A stretch of DNA of 5,198 bases from Gammaproteobacteria bacterium. GTDB taxonomy: Bacteria; Pseudomonadota; Gammaproteobacteria; SURF-13. Of this stretch, positions 1 through 5,198 are shown piece by piece. The notes under the pieces were generated by a model, which searched no databases, was not told where the DNA came from, and saw only the letters and a program-made list of their open reading frames with translations. Within the stretch, counting starts at the first letter, position 1. Each line of letters opens with the position of its first letter. A program made the position numbers and the translations under genes. The stretch spans positions 1 through 5,198 of the forward strand of contig JAMDBH010000029.1 in the NCBI GenBank assembly GCA_023487615.1, in the 5' to 3' direction.

Positions 1-65
1 TGGGCAAGAGAACACCCGATGAAGCTTATGCCGTGATGCTGCCGACGGTTAAACTGGCAGCGTAA
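1..65 (+). CDS. IS3-family transposase (OrfB), C-terminal end only
   Basis: The frame starting at base 3 encodes GKRTPDEAYAVMLPTVKLAA followed by TAA at 63-65. A 'TPDEAY' motif close to the C-terminus is typical of the integrase-type (DDE) OrfB transposase of IS3-family elements, where it follows the catalytic core. Only about 20 codons are visible; the catalytic residues and the rest of the element lie beyond the left edge of the window. The family call rests on this short tail and on the terminus-like sequence that follows it, so the subgroup cannot be named. Whether the element is still active cannot be judged from here. Confidence 0.72.
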   Translation, partial: GKRTPDEAYAVMLPTVKLAA

Positions 66-127
66 GCATCAGCAGGGACTCCACTTAAAAACCTTGGATT
101 ACTGTTCAAACGAGGGGGGCCACTTCT
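1..127 (+). mobile_element. Right end of an IS3-type insertion sequence (partial)
   Basis: After the transposase stop there are about 60 non-coding bases containing a G-run followed by CCACTTCT (114-127). The complement, reading inward from about 127, begins AGAAGTGGCCCCCC, which resembles the terminal inverted repeat of some IS3-family elements. GGDEF coding sequence begins immediately afterwards, so the element boundary is placed near 122-128. The exact last base and any target-site duplication cannot be fixed, because the other end of the element is outside the window. The orientation places the element's 3' end against the 5'-truncated GGDEF gene. Confidence 0.6.
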
Positions 128-128
128 G

Positions 129-674
129 TCCGCCGCAAACCGGAAGCTGGAGCGCCTGTCGAGGCAGGACGCCCTGACCGAGCTTGCCAACCGGCGCTAT
201 TTCGACGCTTATCTTGCGGACGAGATCTCACGCGCACAGCGCACCAAGAAGGAGATGGCATTAATCATGTGCGACGTGGATTTTTTCAAGCCCTACAACG
301 ATTACTACGGTCACCAGGCAGGCGATCAGTGCCTCAGGCAGGTCGCCACCGCGATTGAGTCCTGCTGCCGGCACGCGGCGGATTTGGCCGCACGCTATGG
401 CGGCGAGGAGTTTGCGCTTATCCTGCCGGAAACGGAACTGAGCGGCGCCGTCCAGGTTGCCGAAGAGGTACGCAATACGGTAGCGCAGTTGCGGCTCGCC
501 CACGCGCGCTCCAAGGTTGCATCCTACGTCAGCATCAGCGCCGCCGTTGTCGTGTACCGGCCTGGAACGGATATGACTGCGGACCAACTGGTCGCAGCCG
601 CCGACGCAGCCCTTTATCAAGCGAAGCATTTGGGCCGTAACCGTGTTGTCGCCCCGCAACAACTGACTACCTGA
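129..674 (+). pseudogene. GGDEF diguanylate cyclase, 5'-truncated by the IS
   Basis: An open frame continues upstream of the first ATG (255) to about base 129 and encodes an essentially complete GGDEF domain. It has an ANRKLERLSRQDALTELANR entry helix, the metal-binding stretch CDVDFFK, YGHQAGDQCL, and the signature GGEEF at 399-413, ending with DAALYQAKHLGRNRV. Such domains make cyclic di-GMP from two GTP. The inhibitory I-site, normally RxxD just before GGEEF, reads RHAAD (369-383); the arginine is one residue out of register, so product inhibition may be weak or absent. No ATG, GTG or TTG occurs in this frame between the IS stop codon and 255. Starting at 255 would lose the DxLTxLxNRR helix, so a functional product is unlikely unless an upstream start is supplied. 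Any sensory or membrane N-terminal region was probably separated from it by the IS. The stop overlaps the gatB stop region tail-to-tail by 8 bases. Confidence 0.78.
645..663 (-). terminator. Hairpin 3 nt after the gatB stop, no U-tract (possible 3' end)
   Basis: Read on the minus strand, an 8-bp stem GTTGTTGC / GCGACAAC closes on a GGG loop, beginning three bases after the gatB TAG. One pair is a G-U wobble on the minus-strand RNA and becomes a C-A mismatch on the plus-strand RNA, so the structure is better formed in the gatB transcript. There is no run of U after it, so it is not a standard intrinsic terminator. It could be a 3'-end stabilising hairpin or chance. It lies within the last codons of the convergent GGDEF remnant. 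Confidence 0.3.
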
Positions 675-2100
675 GCTTCTCCTTCAGCAGTTCATTGACC
701 TGCGCCGGGTTGGCCTTGCCTTGGCTCGCCTTCATCACCTGGCCGACGAAAAATGCAAACAGCTTGTCCTGGCCGCTGCGGTATTGCGCGAGCTGTTCGG
801 GGAATTTTTTAATCACCTCTTCTATCACCTTTTCAATCGCGCCGCTGTCGGTGACCTGCTTCAAGCCCCTGGCGGCGATCACCGCATCCGCGTCGCCTTC
901 GCCGTGCCACATGGCGTCGAACACCTGTTTGGCGATCTTGCCGGAGAGGGTATTGTCGCCGATGCGTTTGAGCATGCCGGCAAGCTGCGCGGGGCTGACC
1001 GGGCTTGCGTTAATATCCAGGCTATTCTTGTTGAGCGCACCCAGCAACTCGCCCAGCACCCAGTTGGCGCACAGCTTGGGCTCGCCGCCCACGCCGCGCA
1101 CCACGTCTTCATAATAAGCCGCAAGTTCGCGGCTGGAGGTCAACACGCCCGCTTCGTAGGGCGTGAGCGCGTAGTCTTTTATAAAGCGCTGTTTTTTCTG
1201 ATCCGGCAACTCAGGTAAAGTGCCGCGCACGGTCTCAACAAAGTCCGCGCCTATCTCCAGCGGCAGCAAATCCGGATCGGGGAAGTAGCGGTAATCGTTG
1301 GCTTCTTCCTTGCTGCGCATGGAACGGGTTTCATCCCTGTCCGCGTCGTAGAGACGGGTCTCCTGCACCACGCTGCCGCCGCCCTCGATCAGTTCGATCT
1401 GGCGCTGCACTTCATAATTGATGGCCTTCTCCACAAAGCGGAACGAGTTGATGTTTTTCAACTCGGCGCGGGTGCCGAATTCATGCTGCCCCTTGGGGCG
1501 CACCGAGACGTTGGCGTCGCAGCGGAATGAGCCTTCCTGCATGTTCCCGTCGCAGATTTCCAGATACCGCACCAGGGTATGGATTTTTTTCATATAGGCG
1601 ACCGCCTCCTTGGCCGAACGCATGTCCGGCTCGGAGACGATCTCCAGCAGTGGCGTGCCGGCGCGGTTCAAGTCTATCCCGCTCATGCCGTGAAAGTCCT
1701 CATGTAGTGACTTGCCGGCGTCTTCCTCCAGATGCGCGCGCGTGATGCCGATGGTCTTCACGCCGCCATCCTCCAGTTCGATCTCGATGCGGCCCTGCGC
1801 CACCACCGGCAGTTCGTACTGGCTGATCTGATAACCCTTGGGCAGGTCGGGGTAAAAATAGTTTTTGCGCGCGAACACCGAACGCGGCGCGATCCTGGCG
1901 CCGATGGCGAGGCCGAACTTCACCGCCATGCGCACCGCCTCCTCGTTCAACACCGGCAGCACACCGGGCATGCCGAGATCAATGGCGCAGGCCTGGCTGT
2001 TGGGCAGCGCGCCATACGCGGTCGGCGCGCCGGAAAAAATCTTGCTGCGCGTGGCAAGCTGCGTATGAATCTCAAGACCGATGACGGTTTCCCATTCCAT
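667..2100 (-). CDS. gatB: Asp-tRNA(Asn)/Glu-tRNA(Gln) amidotransferase subunit B
   Basis: This 477-residue protein is full length for GatB, the kinase-like subunit of the cytosolic GatCAB complex. GatB binds the misacylated tRNA and uses ATP to activate the side-chain carboxylate of Glu or Asp, while GatA supplies ammonia from glutamine. Visible family motifs are the N-terminal [26 protein letters not shown] (residues 78-94), HLEEDAGK (123-130), [15 protein letters not shown] (145-159), [13 protein letters not shown] (190-202) and [12 protein letters not shown] (209-220). The helical YqeY-like tRNA-binding tail follows from roughly residue 330 to the end. The ATG start gives the canonical [10 protein letters not shown] beginning. 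It is the last gene of the unit: its ATG directly follows the TAA of the restriction endonuclease gene, and its likely Shine-Dalgarno sequence lies inside that gene. The protein looks intact, with G+C typical of gatA and higher than the inserted cassette. Loss of function would be expected to be lethal if the organism lacks AsnRS and/or GlnRS. Confidence 0.98.
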   Translation of the reverse strand: MEWETVIGLEIHTQLATRSKIFSGAPTAYGALPNSQACAIDLGMPGVLPVLNEEAVRMAVKFGLAIGARIAPRSVFARKNYFYPDLPKGYQISQYELPVVAQGRIEIELEDGGVKTIGITRAHLEEDAGKSLHEDFHGMSGIDLNRAGTPLLEIVSEPDMRSAKEAVAYMKKIHTLVRYLEICDGNMQEGSFRCDANVSVRPKGQHEFGTRAELKNINSFRFVEKAINYEVQRQIELIEGGGSVVQETRLYDADRDETRSMRSKEEANDYRYFPDPDLLPLEIGADFVETVRGTLPELPDQKKQRFIKDYALTPYEAGVLTSSRELAAYYEDVVRGVGGEPKLCANWVLGELLGALNKNSLDINASPVSPAQLAGMLKRIGDNTLSGKIAKQVFDAMWHGEGDADAVIAARGLKQVTDSGAIEKVIEEVIKKFPEQLAQYRSGQDKLFAFFVGQVMKASQGKANPAQVNELLKEKLR

Positions 2101-2117
2101 TTATCTTTCTGTCCTTT
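2101..2117 (-). promoter_or_regulatory. Likely gatB ribosome binding site inside the endonuclease 3' end
   Basis: On the minus strand the sequence before the gatB ATG reads AAAGGACAGAAAGATAA. AAAGGA (2112-2117) is a fair Shine-Dalgarno match about 11 bases from the start, a little far. These same bases encode the last residues and stop codon of the endonuclease, so gatB initiation may depend on ribosomes terminating there. Confidence 0.5.
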
Positions 2118-2847
2118 CAGGTTTATTGGCAGATGAGTTAAATGCAACAAGTGTATTCCAGTTTATAGCACCGCTTTCAAGACAAAATCGCCCCAGAAGG
2201 TCTCTGGTGAATTTATTGACTACGCGATCATAAGCCTGAAGAAAATCCTCATTACGCTCCTTGGCCTTATGACCCAGTGGCTCAATGAGTTCCAGGTACA
2301 TTGTTTCATCTCCTGAGATAAGCTCCCAGAACATTTGTCCGCAGTACTTCAAGTAATCGCCCTTGTCGGGTTGCGTGTCGCGCCCATAACAACAGCCATT
2401 AATTGCAATTAGCTCGCCATGCGCTCTGTGTATCCGCCTCGCCTGCCGGAAGTAGTCACGCATTTTTTTAATCTGGCTTGCGTTTCCCCAGTTTGGGCCG
2501 CTCTTAATTGAAACGATATAGCGCTTTCCATCCCGGTCAAACTCAAGATCGATACCCTCTGTTGTGGATTTCCTGCCCGCATAGACAATGCCACAAACAT
2601 GAATGGCCAGCCCCTCCAGGAAATCGCCAAAAATGGTTTCTTCCTGGGAAGATAAATGCGCATCAAGCAATTGTCTTACTAATTGCTCTGCGGTTCCTAT
2701 GTTTTTTGCCTTGAACAGGTACGGGTTTTTTCTTGCCAGCACCCGGTCCAGCTTTAGCCCCGACAGGTTTTCGAGTCTTTTCTCGTGAAATACCGGGATA
2801 TTCTTTTCGATGTAGCTGACGATCTGCTTTGTCTGTATTTTTTGCAT
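2101..2847 (-). CDS. Type II restriction endonuclease, PmeII-like family
   Basis: With the chosen start this is a 248-residue protein that cuts DNA at sites left unmethylated by its partner methyltransferase, encoded just upstream. It carries a PD-(D/E)xK-type nuclease core: an acidic helix QEETIFGDFLEGLA (about 68-81), then GIDLEF with Asp100, then YIVSIKSGPNWGN with Lys115. The usual glutamate of ExK is Ser here (SIK), as in some restriction enzymes. The conserved-looking blocks [25 protein letters not shown] and CGQMFWE, together with IEPLGHKAKE, match my recollection of the family annotated as PmeII-like; the recognition site is not deducible. The start at 2847 ([10 protein letters not shown]) is preferred because GAGG sits 5 bases upstream. 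A TTG at 2889 would add 14 residues without a ribosome binding site. It overlaps the methyltransferase gene by about 185 bases and abuts gatB with no spacer. It is A+T-rich relative to the gat genes, consistent with horizontal transfer. Confidence 0.85.
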   Translation of the reverse strand: MQKIQTKQIVSYIEKNIPVFHEKRLENLSGLKLDRVLARKNPYLFKAKNIGTAEQLVRQLLDAHLSSQEETIFGDFLEGLAIHVCGIVYAGRKSTTEGIDLEFDRDGKRYIVSIKSGPNWGNASQIKKMRDYFRQARRIHRAHGELIAINGCCYGRDTQPDKGDYLKYCGQMFWELISGDETMYLELIEPLGHKAKERNEDFLQAYDRVVNKFTRDLLGRFCLESGAINWNTLVAFNSSANKPERTER

Positions 2848-3688
2848 AAATTCCTCGATCTTCGAGAAGTTGCATCTGTGGACCCACAACCCGGTTTCTG
2901 GCTAATTCACAATAATCACTCAGCAAATCAATCCCCACTGAGTTCCGCCCCATTTTCTGGGCGACCTCCAGGGTCGTGCCTGATCCCACAAATGGGTCAA
3001 GAACCCAATCGCCTTCATCCGTAAAAAGTTTTATAAACCATTCCGGAATTGCCCCTGGAAAGGCAGCACTGTGGTTTCGATTGCCGCATTCGGTAGCCAA
3101 GTGGAGCACATTGGTGGGGTACGCCATGCTCCTGTTTAACCAGTTCGTAATATTCTTCCCAAACCCGCTCCCCACTTGCGAGTCAAAGCGCACAACATCA
3201 TTGTCTCCAAGGCTTTTCAAACGTGAGTCAGCCCAATCCCCCATTGGCACCATGACGGATTGTTGGTTCATCTTGAATTTACGAGAGCGAGTGAAATGCA
3301 AGCATCGCTCCCACGCATCGCGGAATCTATTCGGCCATTTACCGGGGTAACAATTCTTTTTGTGCCATATATACTCTTCAGTCCATAACCAGCCTAATTC
3401 TCGCAAAGCTATAATCAAATCGAGAACATATGTGTGCCGTTCACCGTCCACAACCTTTTCTTTTATATTGAGGACAAACGAACCAGATGGTTTGAGAACC
3501 CGGAGAAATTCCTTCGCTCGAGGCAAAAACCACTTTACGTAACCATCCGGATCTATCCCGCCGTAGGTTTTGTGCCTACTATCGGCATAGGGTGGAGAGG
3601 TGATTATTAAATCGAATTGCTCATCAGGAAATCGCCGCAAAACATCCAAGCAGTCTCCTTGCAAAATCTGAACTTTTGGAGCGTTCAT
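2663..3688 (-). CDS. DNA methyltransferase of the R-M system (beta-type, m4C or m6A)
   Basis: This 341-residue S-adenosylmethionine-dependent methyltransferase protects host DNA from the neighbouring endonuclease. The catalytic motif IV, TSPPY (residues 30-34), comes before the AdoMet-binding motif [10 protein letters not shown] (231-239), and motif II, VGIDL (251-255). That order defines the beta class of amino-methyltransferases. SPPY is most common in N4-cytosine enzymes but also occurs in N6-adenine enzymes, so the methylated base is uncertain. The region between, about residues 100-200, would hold the target-recognition part. A block [14 protein letters not shown] (206-219) corresponds to motif X ahead of motif I. 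The recognisable fold ends near residue 270. The last ~60 residues are very lysine/arginine-rich and overlap the start of the endonuclease gene in another frame, so they are probably not conserved. The ATG overlaps the gatA stop (ATGA), with only a weak GGCGGGA upstream, which suggests translational coupling to gatA. Confidence 0.93.
   Translation of the reverse strand: MNAPKVQILQGDCLDVLRRFPDEQFDLIITSPPYADSRHKTYGGIDPDGYVKWFLPRAKEFLRVLKPSGSFVLNIKEKVVDGERHTYVLDLIIALRELGWLWTEEYIWHKKNCYPGKWPNRFRDAWERCLHFTRSRKFKMNQQSVMVPMGDWADSRLKSLGDNDVVRFDSQVGSGFGKNITNWLNRSMAYPTNVLHLATECGNRNHSAAFPGAIPEWFIKLFTDEGDWVLDPFVGSGTTLEVAQKMGRNSVGIDLLSDYCELARNRVVGPQMQLLEDRGIYAKNTDKADRQLHRKEYPGISREKTRKPVGAKAGPGAGKKKPVPVQGKKHRNRRAISKTIA
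2848..2857 (-). promoter_or_regulatory. Ribosome binding site deciding the endonuclease start
   Basis: The minus strand reads CGAGGAATTT then ATG at 2847, so GAGG lies 5 bases from the start codon. This is the best Shine-Dalgarno in the cassette and supports the internal ATG over the upstream TTG at 2889. It lies within the methyltransferase coding sequence, so the endonuclease can be initiated independently on the same message. Confidence 0.6.
3685..3688 (-). promoter_or_regulatory. ATGA stop/start overlap coupling gatA to the methyltransferase
   Basis: On the minus strand ATGA contains both the methyltransferase start codon and the gatA TGA stop. Four-base overlaps of this kind commonly allow terminating ribosomes to restart on the next gene. 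With only a weak Shine-Dalgarno-like sequence ahead of it, methyltransferase translation probably depends on gatA translation. Confidence 0.75.
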
Positions 3689-5139
3689 TCAAATCCCGCC
3701 GGAGTGCGCGTGTGCCAGTCCGTGACTTTCTGATACTGGTGTGCGGCATTGAGCAAGCGCGGTTCGTCGAAATAATTGCCGATGACCTGCAAACCCAGCG
3801 GACGCTTGCCCACGAAACCGGCGGGGAGTGAGATCGCGGGCAGCCCGGCGAGATTGACCGCGATGGTATAGATGTCGGACAGGTACATGGTGACCGGGTC
3901 ATCGGTCTTCTCGCCCAGATTGAACGCCACCGTGGGCGCGGTCGGCCCCATGATGACGTCCACTTGCTCAAAGGCGCGTTTGAAGTCGTCGCTGATGAGG
4001 CGGCGCAGCTTTTGCGCCTTGAGGTAATACGCGTCGTAGTAACCGGCGGACAGCACATAGGTGCCGATCATGATGCGGCGTTTGACCTCGGCGCCGAAAC
4101 CTTCGCCGCGCGAGCGCTCGTAGAGATCGAGCAAATCCACCGGGTCCTTGCAGCGGTAACCGTAGCGCACGCCGTCAAAGCGCGACAGGTTGGAGGAACA
4201 CTCGGCGGGCGCGATCACGTAATACACCGGCACCGCGAGAGGGGTGTTGGGCAGGCTGATTTCCTTCACCACCGCGCCGAGTTTTTCATACTCTTTGACG
4301 GCAGCGTCTATCGCCTGCGCCACCTTGGCGTCCAGCCCCGCGCCAAAATACTCCCTGGGCAGACCGATCTTGAGGCCCTTGATGGAGTCGTTGAGCGCCG
4401 CAGCATAATCCGGGACGGGTCTGTCCACGCTGGTGGAGTCGCGCGCATCGAAGCCGGCCATGACTTGCATGAGCAGGGCGCAATCCTCCGCCGTGCGCGC
4501 CATCGGCCCGCCCTGATCCAGGCTGGAGGCGAAGGCAATCATGCCGTAGCGCGACACGCGTCCGTAGGTGGGTTTGAGGCCGGTGAGATTGCACAACGCG
4601 GCGGGCTGGCGGATCGAGCCGCCGGTGTCGGTGCCGGTGGCGGCGGGCGCGAGCCGCGCGGCAATCGCGGCGGCGGAACCGCCGGAGGAGCCGCCCGGCA
4701 CGGCGGCAGGGTCCCAGGGATTTTTCACCGGGCCGTAAAAACTGGTTTCGTTGGACGAGCCCATGGCGAACTCGTCCATGTTGGTCTTGCCCAGCATCAC
4801 CGCGCCTGCCGCATTAAAACGCTCCACCGTGGCGGCGTCATACGGCGCGATGAAGTTGTCGAGCATCATGGAGCCGCAACTGGTCTTCACGCCCTTGGTG
4901 CAGAAAATATCCTTCTGCGCGATGGGTACGCCGGTAAGCGCGCCGCCCTCGTTTTTTGCCAGACGCGCATCGGCGGCGCGCGCCTGCTCCAGCGCCCGCT
5001 CGGCGGTGACGGTGATATAGGCATTGAGCGCCGGGTTGTGCCGTTCGATACGCTGGAGATAGGCGCGCGTCAATTCGACGCTGGAGAACTCGCGCTGTTT
5101 AAGCGCGCGGGATAATTCGGCTATGGTTTTGGTGTGCAT
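3685..5139 (-). CDS. gatA: Asp-tRNA(Asn)/Glu-tRNA(Gln) amidotransferase subunit A
   Basis: This 484-residue amidase-signature enzyme is the glutaminase subunit of GatCAB: it releases ammonia from glutamine, which is channelled to GatB for tRNA-dependent amidation. The Ser-cisSer-Lys catalytic triad is visible as Lys76 (VPIAQKD), Ser151 ([11 protein letters not shown]) and Ser175 ([12 protein letters not shown]). The spacings of 75 and 24 residues match those known for the well-studied enzyme (Lys79, Ser154, Ser178). The C-terminus ([12 protein letters not shown]) is of normal type, so the adjoining insertion did not truncate it. The ATG at 5139 gives the canonical [13 protein letters not shown] start. 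A GTG at 5187 would add 16 hydrophobic residues that are foreign to the family. No clear Shine-Dalgarno precedes the ATG. gatC is usually immediately upstream and should lie past the right edge. The gene ends in the ATGA overlap with the methyltransferase gene. Confidence 0.98.
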   Translation of the reverse strand: MHTKTIAELSRALKQREFSSVELTRAYLQRIERHNPALNAYITVTAERALEQARAADARLAKNEGGALTGVPIAQKDIFCTKGVKTSCGSMMLDNFIAPYDAATVERFNAAGAVMLGKTNMDEFAMGSSNETSFYGPVKNPWDPAAVPGGSSGGSAAAIAARLAPAATGTDTGGSIRQPAALCNLTGLKPTYGRVSRYGMIAFASSLDQGGPMARTAEDCALLMQVMAGFDARDSTSVDRPVPDYAAALNDSIKGLKIGLPREYFGAGLDAKVAQAIDAAVKEYEKLGAVVKEISLPNTPLAVPVYYVIAPAECSSNLSRFDGVRYGYRCKDPVDLLDLYERSRGEGFGAEVKRRIMIGTYVLSAGYYDAYYLKAQKLRRLISDDFKRAFEQVDVIMGPTAPTVAFNLGEKTDDPVTMYLSDIYTIAVNLAGLPAISLPAGFVGKRPLGLQVIGNYFDEPRLLNAAHQYQKVTDWHTRTPAGFE

Positions 5140-5198
5140 AATTAAAGACAGTTGCAAGTAGTAAGTAGCAAGAAAAAATGTCAACACAAATGTACCGT
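5140..5198 (-). promoter_or_regulatory. gatA leader with a possible weak promoter
   Basis: The 59 bases upstream of gatA are A+T-rich on the minus strand and contain a perfect TTGACA (5179-5184) followed by a T-tract. At the right distance only poor -10 candidates occur (TACTAC or TACTTG), so the promoter is doubtful. I could not identify a GatC C-terminus in any minus-strand frame here; any gatC stop is probably just beyond the edge. If real, this promoter would drive gatA, the R-M pair and gatB together. Confidence 0.25.

Larger units (their letters stand above)
2101..3688 (-). other. Inserted restriction-modification cassette between gatA and gatB
   Basis: The two-gene methyltransferase-endonuclease block replaces the normally short gatA-gatB junction. 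Hand counts of 60-base lines give 26/60 (2161-2220), 27/60 (3241-3300) and 26/60 (3421-3480) G+C inside. Flanking lines give 38/60 (961-1020), 35/60 (4021-4080) and 50/60 (4621-4680). The compositional change falls almost exactly at the gatA stop and at the gatB start. I see no transposase, attachment site, inverted repeats or target duplication at either edge, and no C (controller) gene. Both R-M genes run with the operon, so expression from the gat promoter is likely. Confidence 0.8.

Noticed and set aside
94..120. An outward promoter in the IS end driving the GGDEF remnant (TTGGAT at 94-99)
   Set aside because: The bases where a -10 box would be are a G-run, with nothing resembling TATAAT.
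721..1218. Open frames on the plus strand opposite gatB
   Set aside because: They arise from the codon bias of the complementary gatB gene and have no recognisable motifs or convincing start signals.
2848..2889. A 14-residue N-terminal extension of the endonuclease from TTG
   Set aside because: No Shine-Dalgarno precedes the TTG, whereas the ATG at 2847 has GAGG at good spacing and gives a typical N-terminus.
2101..3688. Recombinase, attachment site or flanking repeats for the R-M cassette
   Set aside because: I looked for direct or inverted repeats at the two junctions and for integrase or transposase motifs inside, and saw none. The cassette probably entered by homologous or illegitimate recombination.
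3964..5115. A 383-codon open frame on the plus strand opposite gatA
   Set aside because: It is an antisense shadow of the high-G+C gatA gene. Its low-complexity Gly/Ala/Arg/His-rich product has no family resemblance, and gatA is intact on the other strand.
5140..5187. A 16-residue hydrophobic extension of GatA from GTG, resembling a signal peptide
   Set aside because: GatA is cytosolic and its family start (MHTKTIAEL) is at 5139. The extension has no ribosome binding site and is simply the T-rich leader read in frame.

Overview
The window looks like a proteobacterial chromosome, probably a beta- or gammaproteobacterium. This is inferred from the style of the GatA and GatB proteins and a base composition near 60% G+C in the core genes. 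It is a stretch of essential housekeeping operon that has been remodelled by mobile DNA. Nearly everything is on the minus strand; only the left edge (about 1-674) reads on the plus strand.

Left edge (1-674, plus strand): the last codons of an IS3-type transposase and the right end of its insertion sequence run directly into a GGDEF (diguanylate cyclase) domain. The insertion appears to have removed the N-terminal part of that gene. The GGDEF remnant ends tail-to-tail with gatB, overlapping it by 8 bases.

Centre and right (667-5139, minus strand, transcribed right to left): gatA, a DNA methyltransferase gene, a restriction endonuclease gene, then gatB. GatA and GatB are two subunits of the GatCAB amidotransferase, which converts misacylated Glu-tRNA(Gln) and/or Asp-tRNA(Asn) to the correct amidated form. 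GatC is not in the window and would be expected beyond the right edge. Between gatA and gatB, where there is normally little or no DNA, sits a complete two-gene restriction-modification system: a beta-type SPPY methyltransferase and a PmeII-like endonuclease. It is much more A+T-rich than its flanks (sampled 60-base stretches: about 43-45% G+C inside, 58-83% outside), so it was probably acquired by transfer.

The striking point is how tightly the cassette fits. The methyltransferase ATG overlaps the gatA TGA (ATGA), the methyltransferase and endonuclease overlap by about 185 bases, and the endonuclease TAA directly abuts the gatB ATG, with the likely gatB ribosome binding site inside the endonuclease gene. 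The four genes therefore read as one translationally linked unit in which a selfish or defensive system is embedded in an essential tRNA-amidation operon. No RNA genes or CRISPR arrays were seen, and no gap between genes exceeds about 60 bases.
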